Source: Mantis religiosa | Lineage: Eukaryota > Arthropoda > Insecta > Mantodea > Mantidae | Assembly: GCA_030765055.1 (NCBI GenBank) | Contig: CM060955.1 | Coordinates: 156,546,006 to 156,610,005 of the forward strand | DNA length: 64,000 nt | Reading direction: 5' to 3' | Shown here: piece after piece, positions 12,001 to 25,472 of the stretch | Layout of the letters: each line of letters begins with the position of its first letter | Position numbering within the stretch: position 1 is the first letter of the stretch | Made by a program: the position numbers and the translations under genes | The notes under the pieces: model-generated | Told to the model about the DNA's origin: nothing | Databases searched by the model: none | What the model saw: the letters and a program-made list of their open reading frames with translations, nothing else

Positions 12001-15000
12001 AAGTATTTGGAGGAATTTAGTAACAGAAACGTCCAAATTAACTGAAAAATTATTTGCAGTTGGTTTTTAACTCTTTGTAGCTTACATTTTTATATTATTG
12101 AGGGCCTAGTTTCGGAAGCCACTGTGTTCATTTTCTTCGAAGGTCCTACTATCGTCAGTTGTTGTCTGCTCTCTTCTCTCTGGTGGTGGAACAGACAACA
12201 AAAGAACAGACAATAGTCAGACCTACAAGGTTGAAAATAGATGCAATGGCTTCTGAAACTAGTGCCTCAATAATATAAAAATGTTAAAAACAGAATAGAA
12301 ATGGTTTTTTCAATTAATGTTGATGTCACTGTTACTAAATTCCTCCAATCATGCATAAGTGATGGAGTGTTAAGAATCAACTACACATAGTTTTTTCACG
12401 ATAAAACATTTTAACTGAAGGAATTAACTTTACAATTAACACTGTCCTTAACTGAAGGTTACCTTATTACTGTAGGTTTCATGCAATGACATTTTAAATT
12501 TGCATCCTATACATTTTGTTGCAGACAAGTGTAGGATGAACAGTGATTATGATAGATACAAATACAATAATGTCTGGCCTATCAGCACTGTATATCAATT
12601 AGTATAGTGCATTACATACAGTAATTGTAAGTTGCAATATAATACTACAAGAGAATTTAACAGTTTTTGTCTATGCTGAAAATTTGTTAACTCTTTGAAT
12701 CTATCACAGAGTCAAAAAATGACTCATTTGCGGTAAAGTTGGCAACTGCTCATATACATTTTATGCAAAAACTGCAAAAGCTGAGTGTATGTGTAGAGGA
12801 TTTTATAAACTACATGGTGATAAGAAATTTAGAAAAACTGATATTCAAATAGTTATGTCGGATTATAACTTACCTCTCCAGTAAGATCCATCATGACAAA
12901 TAACAGGGCTTTGAGGAACAGAAAGAGATGTTCATAAACCCATCGCATAGCCATTCTTTCAAACAGAAACTTTATGGCAATGCATCCACCAAGTTTCGCA
13001 TACCAGGCTCGTTCATAGCACAGTGAGCACATTTTCTCTGCAAGATATTCCATCAGCGGGAGTCTGCATGCCTGAATGAAGATTACAGAAAATATATTAA
13101 AACAAAACATATTATCAGCATTTAATGAGAAATGAATTATTCATACAAAGCATTTTTAAAATTAGTTTCTCAAACTTTACCATATGCAAGCATTAACTAG
13201 TTTTACAAATCTTACTAAGAGATTTGTGGGAGAGGAGGGATATGCAGTTGTGTAGTTCCCTTCTGCATCATCCAAATGACCTGAAGGTTTTGGCTTCAAT
13301 TCTGGCCCAGACTGATAGTTTTTAAATGACTAAAAGCGACAGTCTCATGTTAGTAGATTTACTGACCTCCTGCACAACAACGTTCTGACATACCAGGAGC
13401 GCTGATATGAACTTGGCAACTGACAGCATTATTAATAAACAAAATATTTAAATGGATCAGATAGAGAACCCATCTGAGAGTGAGAGAAGCAGATGACAGA
13501 ATGAGGGCGAAATGAAAGGAAGGATGATAATAGAGCAACTGGTGGAATGATGGCAGGGGAAACCAGAAATCTGGAGAAAACCCGCCCTTGCAGTGTTGTC
13601 CACCACAAATGTTACATGCGGCCACCTGGAATCAAACCCAGGACGTTTTGGAGAGAGTCAAGCGGTCAACAATGCCACGGTAACAATACTGAGCTTGATA
13701 AAGAACTTATCAAACCTCATATAATGTTGTTTCCCACAGAAGAAAGTCACTATTTGTGATATATTCAAGTGCAAAGGATGTAAAGCCTAATAATAGTGAT
13801 GAAGGATGAGGAATTTTTCAACTTTTTGCAGAATGTGACAAGTTTTTGAGCACTCCTATCAAAATCAGCACCTTCAGCTGGATTAGACACTCAGAGCTGA
13901 TTTTCCTTTTAATAAAAACAAGTTATTTAATGAACGAAACGTGTTAAAAGCACAGAATTTTTAAGAGAGGAGAGTCACTAATGTCATTTACTAAATTGCA
14001 GTGCTTGCAATACCTTGATAAAAGACCAGTCATCCCTGATAGCTAAAAGAGAGACTTATTATCTATAGATAGAGTCAACATGAAAAATTCAATGCCATGG
14101 CCGGGATTTGAACCATGGATCTCCTGGTTTCCGTCCAGTTGCTCTTAACCTTTGAGCTACCATGGCCAACGTGCCGTCCTGACATTAGATTCTCCAGTTG
14201 ACTCGTATATTTCCCCGGTAGACCACTAGGGGCTCTCGCATCCGAGATACACCGTTTGTGGCAACTTACTATCGTAAGTACTGAAGGGCCAGGCTTCATC
14301 ATTTAACTCTTATTATTTTAATTAATTGATGGAAATTAATCATTTCTCCACACTAGTCGTATATAGGCTAAGGTTTTTTGATAGTCAACATGAAAAACCT
14401 TAGCCTATATACGACTAGTGCGGAGAAATGATTAATTTCCATCAATTAATTAAAATTATTATCTATGTTGGACTTCCCTGATGAAAAGTATCACACATTT
14501 TTACTGGAAAATAAATTTGTCTAAGGAGTGATTTCCATGTTGCATTTTAAGAAAGTAATATGCCATGGACTAATCTGTAGTAACGGTTGCAGAGGCAATT
14601 CTGAAAGACCTGTCAAAAAATGGTTTTTATCATGTCTTTGCAGACTGAAAGAAATGCTGGGAAAAGTGGTTTGCATTTAAAAATTCATTGGAGGACAATC
14701 AAAACTATAAAGATGAGTAAAGGTAAGTTCTCACAAAAATATCATGCTAATTCTTTACTGAATAACTGTCATCGTATAGATTATGACCTCCTAGAGCTTA
14801 CCTTTTGCTTAGAGCCTAGTATATTGGTTGCAGTTTCCAGAATGAGCACAAGTGCTAGATGTCCTGGTTTACACAATTCCTTTTCCTCGTGTCCCATTAT
14901 AACAGCCAGAGAATCTATTAAAACCAAAGGGTCCATGCCTTGAAGACTTGATTGCTTAGATGTCATAGAAAACGGACCTGATTTGGAAAAAGTATTCACA

Positions 15001-18000
15001 TTATATAATTTATTTTATTAGAGATTATGAAATGAACATTTAGATGAACTGAAGAAAAGCATACTCTATGCACCCACATACACCACATTCTAGAAAAAGC
15101 ATTCAAAAGTTCTGCACTTATCTTCTTCTTTTTAAAGGAGATTAAATACATTAATCTCCTTTAACATTTAACAATATAGAAAGAATTTGAATCAATTAAC
15201 TTTATATACCACTTACACTAATAACTGTTGTCTTTGCACTACAAAAATGAGTTTGTACACAGTACTGTGTGTGCTTGACATCTCACACAAGTACTGATTC
15301 CAGCAATTTAAATATTTACTTTTGGGAGGTCAAGAAACTGCCACCATTACCTCCAAAGTTTATATTAACCACACACTAATGTATCAGCATTTAGTGTTTA
15401 ATATATGCTCTGATAATTGAACTAAATGTCACAAATTACCCACTTTGCCTAGAACATCAACCCATTTTTTTCATATACCTGCTGCTTCTACTGTCAATTT
15501 AATGACATCTTAACAGCAAGGGTATCATAATGCTGAGACAAACAGCTGAAAATTTTGTCTTTTAAAATTTTAAAGAAATAAACATCTGATAAATATGGGT
15601 CTATAAAGGATATGTTCAGAGATATGAACACTTGTTTACAGGAGATGCTCTTTGTGATGTCCATTAACAGCAACACATACCTATGCGACATATACCAAAA
15701 CAACAAATACAAGACAACAGAATATCATGTAATTACATTAATTACTGTCCTGACATGGCATACTGCAAGTTTGGAAGGCATAACAAACACATTATTATGA
15801 ATATGAGCATCATTGTTGCACAGTGCACCATCCAAAGATAATTTTGTTTTGTTTTTGAAGTGTTTATATTTTGACATAGGTCGAGTCAGACTGAAAAATT
15901 CAATGCCATAGCCGGGATTTGAACCATGGATCTTCCGGTATCTGTCCAGTTGCTCTTAACCATTGAACCACCATGACCAACGTGCTAGCATAATATTAAG
16001 TTCTCCAACTGACTCGTGTGTTTGCCAGTAAACCACTAGGAGTTCTCATACACTGTGACATACATATGGTTTGTGACGACTTACTATGCTGTAAGTACTT
16101 AAGTCCCACGCTTCATAGTTACCACTATGAGGTTAATTGATGAAAATTAATTGTTCTCCCACACTAGCCATGTATAGGCTACAGTTTGGATAGGTAGAGA
16201 GTGACTAAAAATTCAATGCCATAGTCAGGATTTGAACCACGGATTGAGATTGTTTATTCACCAATTGTAATAGTATTACAAGGTTTCGTCATGTAAAGTA
16301 TACGTAAAGTTATAGTTTAAATGGAGAGGTAGAACTATCTATATTTACAATTTTAACTCTACAATTTTATTTGGATAACCATTATTTGTTTTAGCAATGT
16401 TATATTCTTCTACTGAATAGAAAGCATTCCTAATAAAATAAGACTTAATTTAAGGTATAAAAATTGAAAGAGGCATAGACAGTGAAGCACAAGTTAAAAT
16501 AATCATTCACTTAATCATACACTTCTTGATTCACTTTTATTTTAGGACCTAATTTGTTTTATTTTTATTTGATCTTTCTCTATTTCTTTAATCCAGTGAG
16601 GTAAATGATTTATACAATCTTTTGTTTTACTTTCAATACATTTATTTTCTAATGAGTCTCTTAATCATTTCTAAAGTAATTTTCCTCTGTTCTTGTTTAT
16701 GTTCATGAATGCTTGCATTTTTGTCTTATTTATGGGATGTTATAACATGCTTTAGACATTCGTATGTATATAGAGAAAGGCAATGTTAATATACTTGATT
16801 GTTAAATGCTGTTCTGCAGTGTTTCTTTTTCGGATATTTTTAAGAATTCTTATCGCCAATTTCTGCAGCCTAAATATTTTTAATTTCTTTCCTGCTTCCC
16901 CATAAAATACTCCCATAGCTCAAATGTGACTGCATGAATAAATAAAATACTTGTGTTGTGCCGTTTTCATCCATGATTTGTTTGACCTGTTTTAGAATAT
17001 ATATATCCCTTCTTAGAAAGTTTTTCTATATGTCTGTTCCATTTCAGATTGTTATCTATTGCTAGTCCTAAAAAATTTGTTTACCTGACTTGTCTGATTT
17101 TCTCGGTTTTTATTTCTAAAGAGATGCTCACTCGTGTTTTGCTATTTATATTAATTTGCATCCACTGTGTTTTTGTATGTAGTGCCATTCGTAATTCTTC
17201 CATGTATGTATTGTTTCTAACAATGCATTTGCGTTACTTTGCAATTTTGCTACTGTATTCCCTGTTACAATAATTATCATGTCATCAGAATATCCAATGG
17301 CTAACCCTCCTGATTTCTGAAGTCTTTTAAACAGATCATTTATGTAAAAAATAAATATGGTCCCAATTTTGATTCTTGTGGTACACTGTGGGCTATACAT
17401 TTAAATGACATGATCTTAGTTAGTTGTTCATCTACATTACGTACTATCTCTATGCATTGCTCTCTGTTTAATAAATATGATCTTAGCCAATCTAAAGGAA
17501 TGCCCCTAATGCCATAATTTTCAAATTTTACTATTAATTTTCCAATATCAATGCAGTCAAACACTTTAGAAGGTCAAGAAAAATTGCTACCACTAATTCT
17601 TTTCTATTTAATGCTTTGATAATTATATCATTTCCTTGATAATTACATCATTTCCTTGATAATTACATCATTTCCTGGTCTCAGCCTGATTGCTTTTAAC
17701 CATTAAACTACCATGGCAACATGCCAGCATAACATTAAATTCTCCACTGACTCGTATTTTTCCTAGTAAACCACTAGGGGTTCTCATATACAAAGAGATA
17801 TGCGCCTTTTATATTTTATGCTTATATTTTAATTGTCTGAGACATTTCTTGGCTATAATTTCCAAACTCATTTCCAAAACATGTTCCTTGTTATTAGTGT
17901 ACGTTATGTAACACTTCTTACTACTGCAGGTAAGTCGCAGGAAAAGTAAAAACAACCTTCATAGTTGGCATTTCATGTTACTTTTATTTCTACAGGTTAT

Positions 18001-21000
18001 CAGTAAAAAAAGGCATCTTGATGTAATACACCAAGGGCAACGTACCTGCTTGCTGCGAGATGGCCACCATGGTATAATGGCTAACAATAAATACCATAGT
18101 TGGAAGTACACTTTGACGCAATTCCTTGATGGCAGCTGCTACAAACATCCCTAAAATTGAAAAATAAGTCACATTAAAACCTGAAGCTATAGATACAACC
18201 AATTAGGATCTTGTGTACCCATAATGGACCACAGAGAAAAGGAAACAGTAAACATAAAAGGGGAGTCATTTAATTACTGACTTAAATGAATGACCATATT
18301 GAATGTTACAAACAAATAGGATATAACACTCATAAGCAATGTATGATCAAGAAACATATTCTTGTCTTACAAATTTTGCACTTTGATGGAACTTCATTCC
18401 TGACACTGGAATTTATGGACCTGTGTTCTCTACGAAGATTGTGGCAATGCTTTTCTAGATTTTATTTCGTATTTGATTTCTACAAAAAGATAAGTGCTGC
18501 AATCTTAGAAAGTGCATCCTAAAGGCACAAAACTCTACAATACAGTTTAGTTGTTTTCTCTATTACTAGTTTTCTTAGTGTATAGCGATATGAAGAAATA
18601 CATATGAAACAGTTTTTCCACTCACTTATCAGAGCATCAAACACAAGACTCTTCTCTTCCAATCACTCACTAGTGTCAAACACAGGACTCTTCTCTCATC
18701 CTTCACTCACTGGAGTGATGCGCAAGCACTCCTCTTTTTGCTTCCACAACCACTCCCTTCAGCAAACACAGCAGGAATCATCTTCTCTCTTCCATTTGCT
18801 AACTGGAGTGCCAAACACATAGCTCTTCTTCTCTCTTTCACTTTTCTTATGGCGCTCTATCGCTTATTGAATAACCAGCATTGAATATTATCACTACTAC
18901 CACGATCAGGTGCTACAATGATTATGCCCCTCTTTATACCTGCATTAGCCTTCTGCAAACTTTTTATGCCACTGCGAGGAACAGGAAATCAATTTTTGAA
19001 GTTTCAGCGTTGTTCTTCTTCTAAAAACTCTTCTTGTTATTCTAGAGGCTTCAGCAGCATGCCTCCCCACTCTTCAACCAATCATGCATCACTAAAGCAT
19101 ACTGCATGTTATTCATAAAACAGGAAGCTCGGCTTCATCGTAATAAGATACAAATAAAGCACTCATTTATGGAAAAATCATGAACTCAAGTACTCATATT
19201 GCTCAACCAAACAAATTCTGCCTACCTCATATGGTTTACCAGTTCCACGAAAGTCTACTAAATTCCTTCCTTTCAAGTAGGAGGAATTTATAGAACATTC
19301 CTGGCAAATTCTCTTGCACAAATCTCTTGCTCACTTGTTTCTAAAAATACCTTTTCTGGATTCAGGATCCTCCAAAACAATCTCAGGGTCAAATTTTTGG
19401 TGGAATGTAATACTTTCCCTACCTACTACCTATATGACAGAGAAAGAAAAAGCACTTACCTGTTACAGCCGTCTGATGAGTTGTACGTGCTTGTTTATCT
19501 TGCAGTTTGTATGGGATTCCCTGAATTGGAGATATTTTCACGTTCTGATCATCAAAACTGAAAATAATAAAAAATGTCTTTATACTAACAAATTTTAGGA
19601 GCCAACATGAGCATTTTATAGGTACTACAGTGATTGGAAATGTTAACATAGTTTTGAGAGGTTAGCATTAACTTACATTTACAAACCCATTTCAAGTGCG
19701 TACATAATCCTCAAATACAGCAATGTAATAATGAACACATGAGTTAGCCAGGTTAAAACAATAATGGATCAATATGAGGATTAAAAGTTAAGTTAACCAC
19801 TGGCAGGATAGCCCTAAGAGCCAAGGCCTACCAACCCGACTGCTGGCCTCACGCCCTCTTATGCATGGCAGAGGTGGGCGATCATCCAACCGATACGGGG
19901 AGGAGATGTGGTCAGCATCTTGGCATCCCCCAGCCAGAACGTTGGTTTTCAGGACCAGGGCTGCTGACCTATTGCAAGCTCCTCACTTTCCTCACAATGC
20001 TGAGTGGGAACCGGTCCTATACTCAGAACCTAAATTCCACACCCCATGGGTGGGATCGAACCCGGGCCTATGTTCGTGGCCAGGGACTAAGGCATGCTGC
20101 CTTAGCCCACTACGCCATGGCACAGGACAATATGAGAACTACACTGTTGATAATGAACAATAATGTTTTAAAAATTAAGACTTGATCATTCAATAAAATA
20201 GTTGCCATGAACTGGAGCGAAAAATATTTTACCTTCACTCCTGCAGAAAACTGATTTGTTTTCCGTGCATTGTGGGCAGAGATATTATGGTGCAACAAAA
20301 TTCCACATGTGCTGGTTCTCACCAAGCAATACAAAAGTAGCCGAGATCATTGTGCTGCATTGCAGCAAAAGTAAGCAACCTCATATGATTAATTAACTTT
20401 AAAGAGAGTCGATTAAAGACACTAGACAACACTTACTTTTAAATTTTTCCGGCACTAGTTTCAGAGGCTTTGCCTCTATCATCGGCCGGCTCTCGACTGA
20501 TTCTCGTTGGTGTAGCTGACGATACCTTGTCACAGGTCTCCTCTGGTGGCGGCTCAAGGAACTTGCTGAACAAATCCTTCTGGGGGATGTCGAAATTGAA
20601 TACTTTGTTCCTATTTTTTGAAATGAAGATTTGTTCCCATGTGGATAGTTCTTGTTTTCCTGATGTATGTTTCAGTAGTTTTGGTTCTGGATTTATGTTG
20701 TGGTTTTTTTCCCAAAAATGTGTGGCAACTGCTGATTTTTCTAATTGTTTATATTTTATGTTTCTAAAGTGTTCCTTTGCTCTTGTTTCTAAATTTCTTT
20801 TTGTTTTTCCAATATAAATTTAACTACAGTCATTGCATTCAATTTGATATATACCAGATTTTTTGTTTGATGGAATAGCATCTTTGATGTTTGAGCAAAT
20901 TAGGTTTTTTAAGGAGAAATGGTTGACTGGTGCTAGTTGAATATTTTGTTTTTTGAAGACTTTTTTGAATTTATCATAGGCCCATGGATGGTAAGTGAAT

Positions 21001-24000
21001 TTTTTGAAAATCATATTAGTTTCTGTAGATGAGAGAGTTGTGGTTTCCTTTAGTAGCTTCTTCTTTTTTGCTTTTTTGTCCACTAATGATTTGGGAAAGT
21101 TATTTTTTTGTGCTATTTCAATTATTTTGTTGTATTCTGTTTTGTATTCTTCTGCTGTGAGAGGGATGTTTACCAGTCTGTGTGCTAAACTATTGAAGAT
21201 TGCCTGTTTGTGGGATCTTGGGTTGTAGCCATTAGCTTTTATGTAGTTGTCTGTCTGTGTTGGTTTTCTGTAAATGCCAAAGTTTAGTCTGTTTTTATTC
21301 CTCATTATTTTTAGATCCAAAAATGGTAAATGCTCGTCTTTTTCTATTTCTACAGTGAATTTGATGCTTTTTTCTTGGATATTTAAAAGTTTTAGTGCAT
21401 CACTGATGTGTTTTTTTGGTACTATTGCAAAGATGTCATCTACATATCATTGCCAGAGTTTGAACATCCAAGGGAAACCTTTGTTGATCCTTATTTCTAA
21501 TGCACTCATGTACAGATCGGCCAGGAAGGGTGATAGTGGGTTGCCCATTGCTAACCCTGAAGTTTGGTGATAATATTTTGTTTGAAACTGGAAGAAATTT
21601 TGTTCTATGCATAATTTGGTTAGTTCAATGTAGTCTGAAATTTCAGATGATGCCATTCCAAGTGATTTGAGCCATTTTTCTATCAACGGTGGGAGTTGAT
21701 TAACTGGTATGCTGGGAAACAGTGATTTAACATCAAATGAGACTAGTGTGTCCTCTTCTTTTAGTTCCGTATCCTTAATGTGTTCTATAAGTTCATAGGT
21801 GTTTTTGATGCTTAGGCTGTCGAATTTTGGAAATGAATTGAATTTGTTTGTTAGCCACTTTGCAAGTTTGTATGTTGGTGAATTTATACTGCTAACTATA
21901 GGTCTCATTGTTATGGATGGTTTGTGTATTTTGGGTAAGCCATAAAGTCTAGGTAAGGTTGGGTTATCCGGTTTAACTGCATATTTGTTTGGTATTATGC
22001 TTGATTTTGCTATTGTTTTTTCATATGACTGTATGCAAGTTTTTAGAGGATTTTTGTTAATGGTTTCATATTCATTGTCAGTTAGCATTTTTTCCATTTT
22101 TTCAATATAATCTGATTTTTCCATTATGACAATCTTGTTGCCTTTGTCTGCCTTTGTGTAAATAACGTTTTTCTGTTTCATATGATCCTTTCTATCGAAT
22201 GTTTTGTTCATTCAGCTATGGAAGAGTTTCCTGATATGAACTTCCCAGATCAGTTTGCCTGCTGAGCAGTGCCGACCTGACGGTCCAGCACATACTTTTA
22301 GATTGTTTTAGCCTAGCACATCTCCGCAGGTCTCTCCGGCTGCCAGCCAGCTTGGCGGAGATACTAGCAGATGACGAGACAGCGGTGGCCAAAGTTTTAG
22401 CATTCATTTTAACCTTAAATTTTAGAATTTGGCCCAAGCAATTGGGATATTTTAACCATTTCAACCTTTTTATGGTTTTAAGTTCTATTTTAATCTTTGC
22501 CACACCGTTGTGCAGTTGTTTTATCTTGATTTTATTTAACTGACCGTCTTTTAGTATTTTAATTAGGTTTTAGCCCAATTGGCTTTTTAAGGGCACTGAT
22601 GACCTAGTAGTTGAGTGCCCTTAAACCCAATTATCATCTTTTTGATATGAACATTTTCTTTAAGGATGATACTCACTGTTGATCTAATATTCACGACTTC
22701 TTGAACCTGATAAGCACAATATATGTTGTGCTTTCATTAAATTTTCATCCATCTGCCTGCATAGTCATTTTAACTTCTAGGAAACCTCTTCCCCTGCTTA
22801 ACTCTGCAAACCACTGATAAATTATGGACTGCAAAGACCAAAGATCCCCAATGCCTGATGCAATTTTTCAAGGCATTCTCTCTACCCTAAACAGACTTTA
22901 AAATCATAGAAAATCATAACACAGAAATGCTCTCACTTGACATTCTCCAAACATGTATTGTAACACCTACATGCACATACACAGAAGTGCTGATGCTCCA
23001 AAGTGCTGGAGCACCTCAGGATGACACATGTCATAATCTGAACTTTAATCTAAGGACAAGAAGACCTGCTTTAGTTTACAACTCACTGTTGCAATTCTCA
23101 AAACTTTCAGAGTGATCCTTGTAAAATGTGCAGTAATTTAACTTCACAAATACTGGTTGGCAAAGGTTCAGGTAAAATCCATATATCATGAGGATAACAA
23201 GCTTTCAGGGCTGCTACCATGTGAAAATATCAATAACCTGTTCCATACGACAAGTTTGGGGTTTTGACAAATTTGTTTCAGTATTTCTTTTTTATTTATT
23301 TCTTTATTTATTATTTATTTCCTTATTATTTATTTTTTTATTTATTATTTATTTTTTTATTTGTTATACCCCACCTTTAACTCCAATGGTCATATCGGCA
23401 GCCGCTCTCCTTTGGAACATATTGATGGTGTTAACTCGTATACGTTGGGTTTTAATCATTAGATCACGCACACACTCGCACTCCCATTCATACTTCCAGA
23501 CTCTGGGGAAGATGAGAATTATCTTGGTTGGAGAAAAATCCCCATCCCCACAACCGGGAATCAAACCCGGGATCCCTAGCACAGCAGGCAGGTGCTCTAA
23601 CGACTGAGCTATGGGGTCAGCCAGTTTCAGTATTGTTATCAGGACTAGCAATACAAAATAGTAATCTGTCCTTTGAGACAAACGTTTAAATAGCTACATA
23701 GAGAACCTGTGCATGAATTGAGGATATGTAAATGAACATTAGAATCACTTACCAATGCTGGTAGAAATATGTTCCTTCACTTTTATACTCATCAAACTTC
23801 CTGTCTGGTACCAATTTTACGAAAGATAGGATTTTTACAAATTTCTAATGTAATTTTCTGGAATGTTTCTTAAAATTATCCTTTTTAATGGAGTCTTTTT
23901 TATTTACATCCACCAAGTTTAATAGAGTTATATCTTTTTATGAATTCATTAAATTGATTACAGAGATACTCTTACTGAATTCCAATCTGACTTGTATTAC

Positions 24001-25440
24001 AGCAGTCGAGTACACAAGATTATGTGTTGTCTTAAATCAGGGATACAATTTGTGACTCGTGGTGTCATTCTCCTTTCCCTGTACACCACTGTGTATTGTG
24101 GGTGGTAGGAATTTATGTCAACAAAGTGCTAAGAGAACATGAGCTCTCTGGATACTGGGCAAACTGAACTAACACAGGAGGGTTCAACCATGTCTTCCCA
24201 ATTACTTAGATGAATCTGAAGAAAAGTTCCTTAGTGGCTTACTACATATAATATAATTATTTTTAACAAAACTTCAGTTATCTTTTAAGGAAACTGATGA
24301 AAATTTCATCAATTTACTTAAAAGATACGTGACTTTTGTTACAAATTATTATATTTTATGTAGTGTTTGTTACTTCACTGTTGCTAGCTTTTTATATATA
24401 AAACATATTCCTTAGCGGCTTATTTCATTTCACTGGATCTAATAGTCTAATTTCCTCTTATTCTCTTCCAATATGATACTTTATATTTGAGGACATTGTT
24501 AAGATATCTATTATAGTGTTAAAAAGTATAATAATAATTTTCCTATGAAGTCATACAAAATCTTGAGAAGATTATATGCACAATTTGGAGAACAAACTCC
24601 ATCAAGACCACATTCACTGGGACAGTAAATTGCAGCAAATTATATTCCAATGACATTGAGAATATGCATTATTGCAAAAAATGCTTCTTACTGTTTATCT
24701 TATTCAGGTGATAGGCACACAGTAAACCTCAAAGAGATCCCCATCAGCAAAGGGAAGCAGCCACAGAAATATTCAACCCATCATTGATGATGAACTTGAC
24801 TTCTCAAGGTTATTAACATATGTTCATCTTCCTAATCCGTAACACAAACACATTTATCTGTCAACAGGTTTTTATTTTTGAAAGATACTTCTGATCTTCT
24901 AAAAATGCTTTTTAACACACACAAACTGGCCTATGAAAAATCAATAATCATTGACTGACCTTATAAATGGAAAGCTTTTTAGTTGAAAAAACAAACTAAA
25001 AATATTATTTGAAGCAAAAGGTTAGAAACAGTGATGTATTTAACATTTGAAAGTAATGAGTTGGTAATTCAAAAACAAACATCACTTAAATTAAACTTAA
25101 ATTAAATTAACCTTAAATTAAGTGGCTTGTTTTTTAATTACTTTTGAATTACCTACTCATTACTTTTAAAAGAACTGAAAATACCTTTTCAATTAATTTG
25201 GGCGTCACTGTTACTAAATTCCTCCAAACATGCATAACGTTTTCAGTTGCTACCAGGAAAAGAAGAGCACACTTTGCACTGAATCGTTACTGGCTATGAA
25301 ACTTGTGTACACCACCATATTGCCTAAGACTAAGGAAGCAAGCAAAAAATGGAGGAGAAGAAGAAGAAAAAGAATAAGAACAACAGGAACAACAGGAGGA
25401 AGAACAACAGGAACAACAGGAGGAAGAGGAAGAAGAAGAA

Positions 25441-25472
<32 letters not shown>

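Noticed and set aside
14095..14170. tRNA-gene-like cloverleaf segments (also at 510-578, 19800-20128, 28915, 32070, 58380)
   Set aside because: Boxes A and B are present, but the acceptor stems are imperfect and the sequence continues into shared repeat bodies, so these are SINE heads and not functional tRNA genes.
21274..21570. Plus-strand frames within PLE copies (also 57125-57358 and 57404-57688)
   Set aside because: Antisense of the PLE RT and nuclease coding sequence; identical shadows recur in each copy.
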